64,000 nucleotides of DNA from Candidatus Litorirhabdus singularis (GCF_026262625.1 NZ_SHNN01000005.1:222985-286984), one strand, 5' to 3'. Numbered from the stretch's first letter, positions 32,274 to 41,176 are shown. Program-made: numbers and translations. Notes: a model not told the origin generated them from the letters alone.

Positions 32274-33581
32274 TCAGTGTTGCGGCAGGTGTTCCTGGCG
32301 GTGTGGTATTACCAACGCGGCCAATAGTAATAGAACCAGAACCAGCAAACAGAAGTACTCCGCTGCCGCATATGTGCCGAAGAAATCCAGGCCCAGACTG
32401 AACATGGCGGGGCCAATGGCGCTGGCGAACACCATAATAGAGGTGCATAGCCCGCTTATTTCTCCCAGATGCAGGGGCCCGAAATTGCGGATGAAGGCCA
32501 GGTTGGAAATTACCGACCAGAGCCCGCCGGAGCCGCCAAAGCCGGCAACCAATAGCCAGTAACCCCAATCTGCTTCCAGATTCAGTAATCCAATTGCTCC
32601 CATGATGAAGCCGCCTAGCATGATGACCAGGAATGGTTTTAGGCGGCGGCTGTCTGCCAGCCAACCAGCCAATAAGTTTACCGAGGTGGCGGCGATAGCC
32701 ACCGGCAGGAAGTAGGCGAAGGCCTGTTCAGGCGTGCGTCCAGCACCATCAAAAATAGATATGATATGAAAGGTAACTGCAGTGCCAAATAGCGCGTGTA
32801 TGGACAGGCTGAGCGCGAATATCCAGAATACTGGGCTGCGGCGCGCGTCTTCCAGGGTAGTGCTGGGCGGGGTTTGGGACTCCGATGTGTCATCGTCGGC
32901 GGTAGCTCCATCGATCAGGACACCGCAGCTTGCAGGGCTGTCGCGTAATAGCAAGTAGGAGAATACGGCGAACCCGGCGCAAGCAAGCGCTAGTCCCATG
33001 AGTGCTCCGCTCCAGCCCCAGGTTAATATCAATGCAGCGAGACCCAGCGGCGCCAACGAAAAACCGAGGCTGACAAATATGCCGCGCACGCTGCTGACCA
33101 GCCCACGGCGTTTTTCAAACCAGACTAATAGTACGTTGCGCGAAGCGCTGGTTAGAACACCCTGACCGAAGAAGCGCACGCCAAAATAGCCAATCATGAT
33201 CAGGATAAAGCCGACCGGAGCGGAACCGCCCAGCGCTTCGGAGAGCCAGGCAGTGGCGGCGATATAGATCAGCATGAGAGCAAGAGCCAGACTGGCCAGG
33301 GTGGTCATAGTGCGTCCGCCCCAGCGATCGTACCAACGCCCTGCTCGGGTAAGTAGTAGCGCAGACCCTACTGTACCGATGAGGTAAGCCATCGAGAGCT
33401 GTGTGCGGGTTAGTCCGAGAGCGTCGATCAGGGCATCGGTGAAAACCGCCATGCCCATGGTCTGGCCGGGGATGCTAAAGAGGAACCCGAGCGTGCTAAC
33501 CAGCCAAATTACCCAACCGTAGAAGAAGGGTATGCGACGTATATCAAAGGGCCAGTTGGGAGCCGGCGAGGGCATTTTCAC
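32274..33581 (-). CDS. Major facilitator superfamily transporter
   Basis: 435 residues, twelve hydrophobic segments starting at RIPFFYGWVIWLVSTLGFLFS. Family patterns: YDRWGGRTMTTLASLALALM between helices 2 and 3, and GWLADSRRLKPFLVIMLGG for the second-half equivalent. The N-terminal FYGWVIWLVSTLGFLFSIPGQTMGM is typical of monocarboxylate-porter-like MFS proteins. It lies inside the steroid-like cluster and could import a steroid acid or its products; substrate is inference. Convergent with the Ltp2-like gene. Confidence 0.88.
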   Translation of the reverse strand: MKMPSPAPNWPFDIRRIPFFYGWVIWLVSTLGFLFSIPGQTMGMAVFTDALIDALGLTRTQLSMAYLIGTVGSALLLTRAGRWYDRWGGRTMTTLASLALALMLIYIAATAWLSEALGGSAPVGFILIMIGYFGVRFFGQGVLTSASRNVLLVWFEKRRGLVSSVRGIFVSLGFSLAPLGLAALILTWGWSGALMGLALACAGFAVFSYLLLRDSPASCGVLIDGATADDDTSESQTPPSTTLEDARRSPVFWIFALSLSIHALFGTAVTFHIISIFDGAGRTPEQAFAYFLPVAIAATSVNLLAGWLADSRRLKPFLVIMLGGFIMGAIGLLNLEADWGYWLLVAGFGGSGGLWSVISNLAFIRNFGPLHLGEISGLCTSIMVFASAIGPAMFSLGLDFFGTYAAAEYFCLLVLVLLLLAALVIPHRQEHLPQH

Positions 33582-33778
33582 AGGCGCGCTATTTTAGCGC
33601 TGTGTCGCTGTGACGCAAGCGACTTAGCATAAAGCTCTGGGGCATCAGCGTGCATGGTTCACAATCAGGGCGGGAAAGTGCTGTAAAAGCGCGGCTGCGA
33701 TCACAGTTCCCAAGTCGCAGGGTGTTGGCGATCGAGGATCGGGGCTAGATTGTAGTCATGGAAAAAGGAGAATAAAAG

Positions 33779-33970
33779 ATGAGCATTATGACAGGAGCCG
33801 ATGTCGGCGCTGACTGGGTCGTTGCGGCCGATGTCAAAGTAGTTACCAAGGATCCGGAGAACAGTGATTTGTATGAGTGGTCGCTGGAGTATTCGGAAGC
33901 AACCGGTCGCGAAGCCGATCGGGTTGGGCGCGCCAGTACCCGACAGCAGGAAACCAAACAACCCCGCTAA
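33779..33970 (+). CDS. Small hypothetical protein, 63 residues
   Basis: ATG 33779 has AAGGAG 8 bases upstream, a better ribosome-binding site than most genes here, and the frame ends at a strong terminator. The sequence MSIMTGADVGADWVVAADV, later SLEYSEATGREADRVGRAS, has an acidic start and a basic Arg/Gln tail. No family is recognised. The ribosome-binding site plus terminator support a real gene despite size. Roughly 200 bases precede it without a gene. Confidence 0.55.
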   Translation: MSIMTGADVGADWVVAADVKVVTKDPENSDLYEWSLEYSEATGREADRVGRASTRQQETKQPR

Positions 33971-34006
33971 ACCTGAAGGGCAGAATGAATTCTGCCCTTC
34001 AGGTTT
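33969..34006. terminator. Long perfect bidirectional terminator
   Basis: AAACCTGAAGGGCAGAAT and its complement flank GA (33969-34006), an 18-base-pair perfect stem with A-run and T-run ends. It lies between the small plus-strand gene and the convergent SDR and can stop transcription from both sides. Confidence 0.85.
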
Positions 34007-34016
34007 ATGCCCGGTG

Positions 34017-34925
34017 CTACTGGGGCGGTACGGTAAAGCCGTCCTGCACAGGAACATGGTCGGCAGTAAAGTACTCTGACAATGACGTGTGCAGATCTTC
34101 CACTGCCCATTTGCCACCCTTGGGATTGTTGTAACGCGGTCCAAAGCTGGGACGCAGAATCACATCTACCTGATCCCCCCATACCACCATGACTTCACCA
34201 GAAATATGTCCAGCTTCGGGTGAGGTGAGGTAGCCAACCAGTGGTGCAACGTTTTCAGGATTAAATGCGTCAAAACCATCATCCGGTGCCGCAAACAGTT
34301 GTGCGGTCATGCCAGAGTTGGTCATATCAGTACGCGCGCGGGGCATGATCACATTGCAGGTAACGCCATACTTGATCATCAACTGGGCGGCGCCCATAGT
34401 CATGGCGACAATGCCGGACTTGGCGGGAGCATAGTTAGCCTGGCCCGCAGAGCCAAAGATGGCCGCTTCTGAAGAAGTGCTGATCAGACGACCATAGATT
34501 TCCTCACCGGCTTTAGCTTTACCGCGCCAGTATTTAGTAGCGTTGCGCATATTGACGAAGTGACCGCGCAGATGAACCCGTACGACCGAATCAAATTGCT
34601 CATCGTCCATGCCAAAGATGGTTTGGTCACGGCAGAAGCCTGCATTGTTAACCATGATGTTAACGTCACCAAAGGTATCCAGCGCAGTCTTGAACAAGGT
34701 GGCCGCATCGTTGGTATCGGCACAATCGCCCAGTACCAGGGTTGCTTTGGCACCCAATGCTTCTATATCAGCAATGGTTTCCTCTGCGGCGGTGACAGCA
34801 TCGGGTATATCGATGTCACTGATGACGATATTGGCGCCCTGGCTGGCCAGTTGCAGGGCCTCTTCACGACCCAGTCCGCGTCCGGCGCCGGTGATAATGG
34901 CGGTTCTGCCTTCCAATGATCCCAT
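34017..34925 (-). CDS. SDR 3-hydroxyacyl-CoA dehydrogenase-like (ChsB1/Hsd4A type)
   Basis: 302 residues. SDR motifs: ITGAGRGLGREEAL (cofactor), VNNAGFCRD, STSSEAAIFGSAGQANYAPAK (Ser, Tyr and Lys). Its length, the GAGRGLG motif and C-terminal extension (GDQVDVILRPSFGPRY) resemble peroxisomal multifunctional-enzyme dehydrogenase domains and Mycobacterium ChsB1/Hsd4A, which oxidises the 22-hydroxyacyl-CoA of cholesterol. Downstream (on the minus strand before it) lie the FadA5-like thiolase and MaoC hydratase, making a beta-oxidation set. A candidate operator sits 24 bases upstream of its start. Confidence 0.8.
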   Translation of the reverse strand: MGSLEGRTAIITGAGRGLGREEALQLASQGANIVISDIDIPDAVTAAEETIADIEALGAKATLVLGDCADTNDAATLFKTALDTFGDVNIMVNNAGFCRDQTIFGMDDEQFDSVVRVHLRGHFVNMRNATKYWRGKAKAGEEIYGRLISTSSEAAIFGSAGQANYAPAKSGIVAMTMGAAQLMIKYGVTCNVIMPRARTDMTNSGMTAQLFAAPDDGFDAFNPENVAPLVGYLTSPEAGHISGEVMVVWGDQVDVILRPSFGPRYNNPKGGKWAVEDLHTSLSEYFTADHVPVQDGFTVPPQ

Positions 34926-34946
34926 TATTATACTCCTGTCATATTT

Positions 34947-34960
34947 GGTTCAATTTGAAT
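34947..34960. promoter_or_regulatory. Candidate operator shared with the TetR region
   Basis: TTCAATTTGAA (34949-34959) is a near-perfect palindrome around one T. On the minus strand it reads ATTCAAATTGAACC, matching ATTCAAATTCAAC near the TetR promoter at 11 of 13 bases. It lies in the 110 bases between the thiolase stop and SDR start, upstream of the SDR gene. Confidence 0.45.
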
Positions 34961-35035
34961 CGTGTTACTGCGCAGCTGCCCTATGACACCCTGGCTGGGT
35001 GACGACAACGGAGCTGCGCGCATGTCTTGCATTAG

Positions 35036-36211
35036 CTACAGACGCTCGATAATAGTTCCAGTGCCGTTTGAAGCACCACAGCACATAGTAATCAGAGCGG
35101 TACTTTTATCCTGACGCTCCATTTCTATCAACGCTTCGCCGATCAAACGTGCACCGGTAGAGCCGACCGGGTGGCCCATGGCAATGGCGCCGCCCTTGCA
35201 GTTAACCTTGTCCATGTCGGCATTGAACACGCGCTGCCAAGACAATACGACGGAAGCGAAGGCTTCGTTGATTTCGACGATATCGATATCGTTCATGTTC
35301 ATGCCGGTTTTCTTGAACAGCAGTTCGGTGGCGTTCACCGGTCCGTCCAATAGGTAGTAAGGATCGCTACCAGCAACCACACCTTGGATAATTCTGGCGC
35401 GAGGCTTGAGTCCGCGAGCCTTGGCTTCGTCGGCGCTCATCCACAGTACTGCGGCAGAACCGTCAGAGACCTGAGAAGAGGTTCCAGCGGTGTGAATACC
35501 GCCCTCAGAGAGGACTCTGAGATTGGCCAGACTGTCCATAGTGGTTTCGCGCATGCCCTGGTCACGGCTAACCAATTTGGTCTCGCCAGTCGGTTGGCCA
35601 TCGGCCCCGATAACCGGGGCCTCTACTGGAACTACTTGTGTAAACCAGCCATTGTCCCAGCCTTCGATAGCGCGAGTGTGTGAACGCACTGCGAGCTCGT
35701 CGATATCCTGGCGGGTAATGCCGCGGTTTTTGGCAATACGCTCGGCTGCGTCAAACTGGCTTTGAGCACCGTCGGGGTAGGGCCAGTCATCGGTCATAAA
35801 GTAACCCGGGCCGTTGATGGCGCTGGCACCGAGGCCAACCCGGCTCATGGCTTCAACACCACCGGCGATACCGATATTGCATTGGCCTGCGGCTATCAGT
35901 GCCGACATAATATGGTTGGCGGTCTGGGCTGAGCCACACTGGGTATCAATGGTAGAACAGCCAGCGGTGTAGGCTTGGCCCAGCTGCAGCCAGGCGTTCT
36001 TAGCCAGGTTGTTGGACTGTTCACCGGCTTGGGTGACACAGCCAGCATAGGCCTGCTCGACGTCAGCGGCGTCCACGTCATTGCGCTCCAGCAAAGCCCG
36101 GTAGGACTCTGCTAGCAATTTCACCGCGTGAACACCGCTGAGATCACCCACTATGGGCTTGCCGCGGCCAATTGGGGTACGGACTACGTCTACAATTACT
36201 GCTTCTGCCAT
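35036..36211 (-). CDS. FadA5-like steroid thiolase
   Basis: 391 residues, complete thiolase. Nucleophile Cys92 in TIDTQCGSAQ, then NEAFASVVLSWQ, GHPVGSTGARL with catalytic His, and MCCGASNGTG with the second Cys. FadA5 of Mycobacterium shares the NEAFASVVLSW-type block and cleaves the C24 beta-keto side chain of sterols. Sited in a steroid-like cluster, it would thiolyse the 3-ketoacyl-CoA from the SDR. Separated by 12 bases from the MaoC gene upstream, it forms one transcript with it, and probably with the SDR. Confidence 0.85.
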   Translation of the reverse strand: MAEAVIVDVVRTPIGRGKPIVGDLSGVHAVKLLAESYRALLERNDVDAADVEQAYAGCVTQAGEQSNNLAKNAWLQLGQAYTAGCSTIDTQCGSAQTANHIMSALIAAGQCNIGIAGGVEAMSRVGLGASAINGPGYFMTDDWPYPDGAQSQFDAAERIAKNRGITRQDIDELAVRSHTRAIEGWDNGWFTQVVPVEAPVIGADGQPTGETKLVSRDQGMRETTMDSLANLRVLSEGGIHTAGTSSQVSDGSAAVLWMSADEAKARGLKPRARIIQGVVAGSDPYYLLDGPVNATELLFKKTGMNMNDIDIVEINEAFASVVLSWQRVFNADMDKVNCKGGAIAMGHPVGSTGARLIGEALIEMERQDKSTALITMCCGASNGTGTIIERL

Positions 36212-36223
36212 GAGTGTGGCTCC

Positions 36224-36697
36224 TTACATTAAAACGAACATGAGTTCATAGACTACGGCCGGACGTTCATCCTGACCGACGACGTGGATATTGGTTTCCA
36301 TGGTGATGGTGGTCTTGTGATCCTGCACGTCTACCGCTTTGACGCGACTGCGTTGATGGATTTCGCTGTCGACTGGCACAGCACCGGTAAACCGCAGCTT
36401 GTTAGAGCCGTAGTTGACGATATTGCTCCAGCCTTCGATATTGCCAATTGCATCACCGCCACCCGCCATTGCGGGCTGCAATGACAAGGTCAAAAAGCCG
36501 TGGGCGATAGTGGTGCCAAAAGGGCTCTCTTTGGCGCAGCGCTCAACGTCTACGTGTATCCACTGGTGGTCGCCAGTGAGCTCAGCGAAGTCGTTGATCA
36601 TCTTCTGGTCAACCTTGACGCTCTGGCTCCAGCCGCCAAATTCGGCGCTGATCAGGGTTTCCAGTGCAGCAAGGTCCTTGTAATGTAATTTGCTCAT
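36224..36697 (-). CDS. MaoC/NodN-type enoyl-CoA hydratase
   Basis: 157 residues from ATG 36697. Hot-dog hydratase motif FAELTGDHQWIHVDVERCAKESPFGTTIAHGFLTLSL, with the Asp-His dyad of R-specific hydratases. An upstream in-frame ATG at 36778 would add 27 residues without family character. First gene of the MaoC-thiolase-SDR run. In side-chain degradation it would hydrate the enoyl-CoA formed by the dehydrogenase. Specificity unproven. Confidence 0.82.
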   Translation of the reverse strand: MSKLHYKDLAALETLISAEFGGWSQSVKVDQKMINDFAELTGDHQWIHVDVERCAKESPFGTTIAHGFLTLSLQPAMAGGGDAIGNIEGWSNIVNYGSNKLRFTGAVPVDSEIHQRSRVKAVDVQDHKTTITMETNIHVVGQDERPAVVYELMFVLM

Positions 36698-36830
36698 AGT
36701 ATGTTGTGGCTTCCGGTTGTCGGGAGTTATGGAGAGTTGTCGCAGACTACCTGCTTGAGGGGCGCGATATAATAACAAAAACGGCCTCTTCGGGTGGTAA
36801 AAAGGACAGCACAGCGAGTGGAGTAAGGGA

Positions 36831-37856
36831 GTGGTTAACGTGCTTGAACCAGGAACATTGCAGTTATCAGTATTAGATCAGTCATTTGTGCGGCCAGGGG
36901 GCGGCGCGCAGGTGGCATTGGCAGAGACGCTGGAGGTGGCCCAGCTCTGTGAGAGTCTGGGATATCTGCGCTTCTGGGTGTCTGAGCACCATAACACCAG
37001 CCTGCTGGCGGGTAGTTCACCGGAAGTTTTGTTAGCCGCCATCGGCGCGGCTACTAGTCATATCCGCATTGGTTCTGGCGGCATTATGCTGCCGCATTAC
37101 AGCGCTTATAAAGTGGCGGAGAATTTTTCGTTGTTAGCCAATCTGTATCCCGGTCGTATTGACCTGGGAGTAGGGCGGGCACCGGGAGCGGATATGGCGA
37201 CTGCTGTAGCGCTGGCCACTGATGGCCGTCCCAAATTTGAGCGCTTCCCGCAGTTGGTAGAAGAGTTGGGACATTATCTGTGGTCAGACAGTGCCAAGCC
37301 CAAGGTGTGTCCGCCGCCACCGAAGGATCTGCCGATCTGGATGTTGGGCAGTAGCCCCGACAGTGCCTGGCTGGCCGGCGAGTTGGGCCTACCCTATACC
37401 GTAGCGCTGTTTATTAACCCGCTGGCAGGTCCTGATATGATTGCCGGCTACCGGCGTCAGTTCAAACCGTCAGCGTTATGGCCACGCTCGCATGCGATGG
37501 TGGCTATTACCGTACTGTGTGCTGATACCGAGGCCGAGGCGCTGGCCTTGGAAAAGGCGGCAGATGTTAACTACCTGGCCTTCGTCACACGTGGACCGCA
37601 CATCGATTATGTCGACCCCGCCGCGGCAGCAGCACATCAGTTCACCCAGCAGGAGCTGGCGTTTCTATCGCGCAATGAGGGATCCAGAGCGGTGGGAACA
37701 CCCGAACAGGTGCGAGAGAAGATAGAGCATCTGGCGGCCAGGCATGATGCGGATGAAGTGATGATCGTCAGTAACAGCTATTACCTGGAAGATCGTATGC
37801 GTTCATTCAGCTTGGTCTCCGAAGCCTTTGCTTTGTCGAAGCGAGCTGCCGCCTAA
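36831..37856 (+). CDS. LLM-class flavin-dependent oxidoreductase
   Basis: 341 residues from GTG 36831. Bacterial luciferase-like fold with YLRFWVSEHHN (FMN-side motif), RIGSGGIMLPHYSAYKVAENFSLLANLYPGRIDLGVGRAPG, and SPDSAWLAGELGLPY. These blocks are typical of the YP_/MsnO8-like LLM group, which uses reduced flavin to attack alkanes, ketones or sulfonates. Divergent from the MaoC gene and convergent with the universal stress gene (4-base tail overlap), so not clearly in the steroid operon. Substrate unknown. Confidence 0.83.
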   Translation: MVNVLEPGTLQLSVLDQSFVRPGGGAQVALAETLEVAQLCESLGYLRFWVSEHHNTSLLAGSSPEVLLAAIGAATSHIRIGSGGIMLPHYSAYKVAENFSLLANLYPGRIDLGVGRAPGADMATAVALATDGRPKFERFPQLVEELGHYLWSDSAKPKVCPPPPKDLPIWMLGSSPDSAWLAGELGLPYTVALFINPLAGPDMIAGYRRQFKPSALWPRSHAMVAITVLCADTEAEALALEKAADVNYLAFVTRGPHIDYVDPAAAAAHQFTQQELAFLSRNEGSRAVGTPEQVREKIEHLAARHDADEVMIVSNSYYLEDRMRSFSLVSEAFALSKRAAA

Positions 37857-38650
37857 TTTAACACCAGTACATCTGAATGAGTGTGGTCGAGAATTCGTTC
37901 ACTGGTGTTACCAACCACAGTACCTCTTAGGCCGGCACGTCCGACTGTGCCTATGATTATCAGGTCGGCGTCGATATCGGCCGCCGTACTGGCAATCACT
38001 TCTGCTGCGCCGCCCTCCACCACATGTATGTGTTCATTGGGCACGCCACAGGCGTCTGCCAAATTTTCAATGTCGGGAACTTGATTCCGGTCGCTGTAAG
38101 CATTGATGAAATGCGGATCGGCCCCGTAGGCCTCGCTGAACTGTTGCGCGAAGCTGATAATCTGATTGTTCAACTTGATGTGAGCAATGTCTTTGGAAAA
38201 GGTATTGATAGCGGCAAGGACGCGGCGGTTCTTCCAGTTGTGAAAGTCTTTCACCAGCAGTACGGGGCAGGGCGACAACCTTAGCAGGGTCCAATCTGAA
38301 GTCCCGCGCATCTCCCGGTCTACATCGCGATGATCTTTGGTGCCCTTAAAAACCATGGAGGCCGAGCAACGCGCTGCGGCAGATACGACCTGCTGGTGCC
38401 AGTTGTGGCCAATCTCGACTTCGCCGCTGGCGTCGATGCCACTTTCTTCGGCGCTGTCTATCAATAGCCTGTGCGACTCCATGCATGCTTGTTGTTGGCT
38501 TTGATCGGCTTCGCGGGCTCCAGTTTCTTCAATGCAGGTATACAGGTGCAGTCGCGCACCGGTCAGCTGAGCTGAATGTAGGGCGCGGGCAAAGGCGGGT
38601 TGAGTGGTGGTGGTTGGATCGACGATCACCATTATTTTATCAAGTGACAT
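37853..38650 (-). CDS. Universal stress protein, tandem UspA domains
   Basis: 265 residues, two Usp domains. The first (residues 1-140) starts LDKIMVIVDPT. The second (about 145-265) ends IIIGTVGRAGLRGTVVGNTSERILDHTHSDVLVLN, a G-2x-G-9x-G(S/T/N) nucleotide-binding motif characteristic of UspA/UspE. Cytoplasmic, expressed under stress; no operon partner. The first domain's ATP motif is less conserved, as in UspE. Confidence 0.85.
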   Translation of the reverse strand: MSLDKIMVIVDPTTTTQPAFARALHSAQLTGARLHLYTCIEETGAREADQSQQQACMESHRLLIDSAEESGIDASGEVEIGHNWHQQVVSAAARCSASMVFKGTKDHRDVDREMRGTSDWTLLRLSPCPVLLVKDFHNWKNRRVLAAINTFSKDIAHIKLNNQIISFAQQFSEAYGADPHFINAYSDRNQVPDIENLADACGVPNEHIHVVEGGAAEVIASTAADIDADLIIIGTVGRAGLRGTVVGNTSERILDHTHSDVLVLN

Positions 38651-38724
38651 TGCGGCTCTCCGACTGGAGCTGGTGAAATACGCTAAGTTGCCTGCTATCT
38701 TGCCTGTCGGGGCGATAATATGAA

Positions 38725-38738
38725 TTGATACGTATCAA
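38725..38738. promoter_or_regulatory. Perfect palindrome upstream of the SDR gene
   Basis: TTGATACGTATCAA, 14 bases, perfect, located in the 159 bases between the Usp start and the SDR start, about 72 bases before ATG 38810. Typical of a TetR- or LacI-type operator. The regulator is not identified. Confidence 0.4.
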
Positions 38739-38809
38739 GAGTTGTCGGCCTAAGCCTTTGCGGCATGCACTGTTTCGATTGCAGAACCTGATTAAAGGAG
38801 TAGTAAACG

Positions 38810-39601
38810 ATGTTATTGGAAGGAAAGATTGTCATTGTGTCGGGCATAGGGCCAGGACTGGGGATGGAATTGTCCACTCTTTGCGCACGTGAAGGTGCGG
38901 CTGGAGTGGTGCTGGCGGCTCGCACCGTTGCCAAACTGGATATAGCCGAGGCAGAGATTGCGGCGTTGGGTGGCAGCACCCGCGTGTTGAAAGTGCCCAC
39001 TGATATTACCCAGGAGGACCAGTGTCAGGCGCTGGCCGACGCCACCGTGGCTGAATTCGGTCGTATTGATTGCCTCATTAACAGTGCTTTTGACCCCTGC
39101 GTATACGACCCCGCGGCAGAGGCCAAGCTGGATGACTGGCGCTTTACCATGGACGTCAATTTCTATGGCACAGTGGCGTTGACTCAAGCCTGTGTGCAGC
39201 ACATGAAGCAATCTGGAGGTGGCTCTGTGGTGATGATCGCGACGATGGTTGAGCGCAAACCGATGCTCTTACAGGGTGGCTATGCGGCCAGCAAGGCGGC
39301 CCTGCATGCCGCCACCAAGCATCTGGCGCTAGAGCTGGGCGGTGACAATATCCGCTTCAACAGCTGCAACATGGGCTGGATGTGGGGGCCCAACGTACAG
39401 GGCTATATTGCCGGACGGGCGCTAGCCACGGGTGTTGCTGAGGAGGAACTGATTGCTGATATTTGCGAGAACATTCCGCTCGGGTTCATTCCCGAAGATG
39501 GCGACTGCGCCAAGGCGGCCATCTTTTTTGCCTCGGATTACTCAAAGGTGATAACCGGTGCCGCGCTGGACGTCAATGGTGGCGAATTCATGATGGTCTG
39601 A
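38810..39601 (+). CDS. Short-chain dehydrogenase/reductase
   Basis: 263 residues. Cofactor motif VSGIGPGLG (Ile in place of Gly variation), LINSAFDP replacing the usual NAG, MIATMVERKPMLLQGGYAASK with catalytic Ser/Tyr/Lys (YAASK). Closing ITGAALDVNGGEFMMV is standard. The unusual NSAF in place of NNAG is also seen in steroid-related SDRs. AAAGGAG lies 8 bases before ATG 38810. It is divergent from the Usp gene. The steroid-cluster connection is likely by location only. Confidence 0.85.
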   Translation: MLLEGKIVIVSGIGPGLGMELSTLCAREGAAGVVLAARTVAKLDIAEAEIAALGGSTRVLKVPTDITQEDQCQALADATVAEFGRIDCLINSAFDPCVYDPAAEAKLDDWRFTMDVNFYGTVALTQACVQHMKQSGGGSVVMIATMVERKPMLLQGGYAASKAALHAATKHLALELGGDNIRFNSCNMGWMWGPNVQGYIAGRALATGVAEEELIADICENIPLGFIPEDGDCAKAAIFFASDYSKVITGAALDVNGGEFMMV

Positions 39602-39669
39602 GGCTATAATAGCCGCCGTTTTTTATACCGGCGCGAGCGATTGGCGCGCCCATCAATGAGGTAATAAGT

Positions 39670-39948
39670 ATGTCCAATGTAGAACTGGAAGCCGCTGTTT
39701 TTCGACGTTTGTTGACCCACCTTGATAGCCGCAAGGACGTGCAGAATATTGAGCTTATGAACTTGGCCGGGTTTTGCCGTAACTGTCTGTCAAAATGGTA
39801 TGTGGCGGCGGCGGAAGAAGCTGGAGAGAGTGTCGACCTGGAGCAGGCCAGAGAGATGGTCTACGGCATGCCCTATGCCGAGTGGAAAGAAAAGCACCAA
39901 ACCGAAGCGACTCCAGAGCAGCGCGCCGCTTTCGAAAAAAGTCACTGA
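39670..39948 (+). CDS. DUF1244-family protein
   Basis: 92 residues, VFRRLLTHLDSRKDVQNIELMNLAGFCRNCLSKWY, then the GMPYAEWKEKHQTEATPEQ tail. This is the conserved DUF1244 signature with two cysteines in CRNC. All-helical small protein of unknown role. GAGG lies 10 bases upstream of ATG. A TATAAT at 39604 upstream may be part of its promoter. Confidence 0.9.
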   Translation: MSNVELEAAVFRRLLTHLDSRKDVQNIELMNLAGFCRNCLSKWYVAAAEEAGESVDLEQAREMVYGMPYAEWKEKHQTEATPEQRAAFEKSH

Positions 39949-40001
39949 GCGCCGCCGTATAGCCTTATTGGATTGGCGGCGCAGAGGCTGCGCCAGCGAG
40001 T

Positions 40002-40406
40002 CTACAGCGGGCCGTAGGGAAGAAAGCGGTTAATACTGTTTTCGCGGATCCACTGCAGCAGTGTTTTATCCAGGCGTTCACCGCGTTGGCGCAATAATTT
40101 GGCCATCGGAATCACCGGGGAGGTTGCGCCTGCTTCGCAATCGGGCAGCGCTTCGGCGACGGTAAAAAATCGAATCAGGTGCAATAACAGGTCATTGTCG
40201 AAGGCTGCCAGAGTCTCCGCCCAGGCCACAGGCTCCACTTTTAGCAGCGGCCTCAGCTCGCTCAGAGCGGTCTCATCAAACATTTCTGCCAGCTGCGGTA
40301 GCTGGTTTTGCTGACTAAAGCTGGCGTAGCGCGGCAATAGTTCCGGCTTTATCTCTAGCGTTGCGACGGTTGCCGCGGCGTTCGGGTCCCAGGTTCCCAG
40401 TGACAT
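40002..40406 (-). CDS. Conserved-looking hypothetical protein
   Basis: 134 residues, all-helical by appearance, no signal or membrane segment. Features: TWDPNAAATVATLEIKPELLPRY, an acidic middle, FFTVAEALPDCEAGATSPVIPMAKLLRQRGERLD, and WIRENSINRFLPYGPL. The last block (W-I-R-x-N-S-x-N-R-F-L-P-Y-G-P-L) suggests a conserved terminus. Not recognised. It follows the gene at 40461 by 54 bases on the same strand and probably shares its promoter. Confidence 0.6.
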   Translation of the reverse strand: MSLGTWDPNAAATVATLEIKPELLPRYASFSQQNQLPQLAEMFDETALSELRPLLKVEPVAWAETLAAFDNDLLLHLIRFFTVAEALPDCEAGATSPVIPMAKLLRQRGERLDKTLLQWIRENSINRFLPYGPL

Positions 40407-40460
40407 GGTGTCATTACCTCTTTAACGAGGGCGAGAGTATACCTGCTTTGACAGAGTTGG

Positions 40461-40745
40461 CTACGCGGCGATATTTTTATCGGCGTCGCGGCTCAGTTCG
40501 CGCAAGTAGCGAAAGCGGGTCGAGTAGGGCTCGGTGAGCTGACGCCGGGTGCGCTGCAGAAAGCTGCCAAAGTCTTCCTCCGTGTTTTCAGTGCTGCTGA
40601 GCTGGGTGCGTAAACCGCTCCAGCTATCGCCTAACATTGAGGCGCTCTCCAGAGTAGCCTGAACCACAAACAATTCTGCCAGAACCAAATCTCCGACGGC
40701 GCGTTCTGCGCGAGCGCGCAGGGTATTGTTTTCTGCTGTATTCAT
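40461..40745 (-). CDS. Hypothetical helical protein
   Basis: 94 residues, helical, rich in Arg, Glu and Ala (NTLRARAERAVGDLVLAELFVVQ, then SFLQRTRRQLTEPYSTRFRYLRELSRDADKN). No cysteine, signal or membrane segment. Family not recognised. GAGAG precedes its ATG, and a promoter-like element lies about 100 bases upstream. Probably co-transcribed with the gene at 40002. Confidence 0.6.
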   Translation of the reverse strand: MNTAENNTLRARAERAVGDLVLAELFVVQATLESASMLGDSWSGLRTQLSSTENTEEDFGSFLQRTRRQLTEPYSTRFRYLRELSRDADKNIAA

Positions 40746-40844
40746 GACATCTCTCTCATCAAAACCTGTATCCAGGCACCAAAATTGAACATCTCTAACG
40801 CTTTAGGAACCCGCCACGCACCAATGCAGGGCAAAGACGCGGCG

Positions 40845-40872
40845 ATTCTAGTGGTTTTGGCCCGCGGTGCAA
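40845..40872 (-). promoter_or_regulatory. Candidate sigma-70 promoter
   Basis: On the minus strand TTGCAC (40872-40867), 16 bases, TAGAAT (40850-40845), followed by a GC-rich discriminator. It reads toward the 40461 gene with a leader of about 95 bases. Confidence 0.45.
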
Positions 40873-40909
40873 GTCAATTAGTGTAGATAATGCAGAAACC
40901 GTACCAAAG

Positions 40910-41176
40910 TCACATTACCGGAGTGTTAAGCCCTGGATTTTCGTAGTTTCGGCGTAGTGCACGATAGTCTTTCAGCGACCACTGCGGCTTCACCACTGAT
41001 CTCATATCGGGGCTACTCAGGCTGAATCCATAATCTGAAGTTTGAATAAGGCTGCGCCGATAAAGACTGCTCAATGTCGATGTGTTCTTCGGTTTACTGC
41101 TGACGCCGTAGACCAGCCCGGCTAATACCATGCGCTCTTCCTGCGTGGATTTTTCCCTGGCGCGGGAGCATCTCAT
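40910..41176 (-). CDS. Small hypothetical protein coupled to the phosphatase gene
   Basis: 88 residues. Its ATG (41176) overlaps the phosphatase stop as ATGA, so translation would be coupled. The sequence is Arg/Ser-rich (MRCSRAREKSTQEERMV at the start, SLYRRSLIQTSDYGFSLSS in the middle). No motif and no hydrophobic segment. It could be a genuine small protein or a chance frame. The overlap is the main support. Confidence 0.4.
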   Translation of the reverse strand: MRCSRAREKSTQEERMVLAGLVYGVSSKPKNTSTLSSLYRRSLIQTSDYGFSLSSPDMRSVVKPQWSLKDYRALRRNYENPGLNTPVM

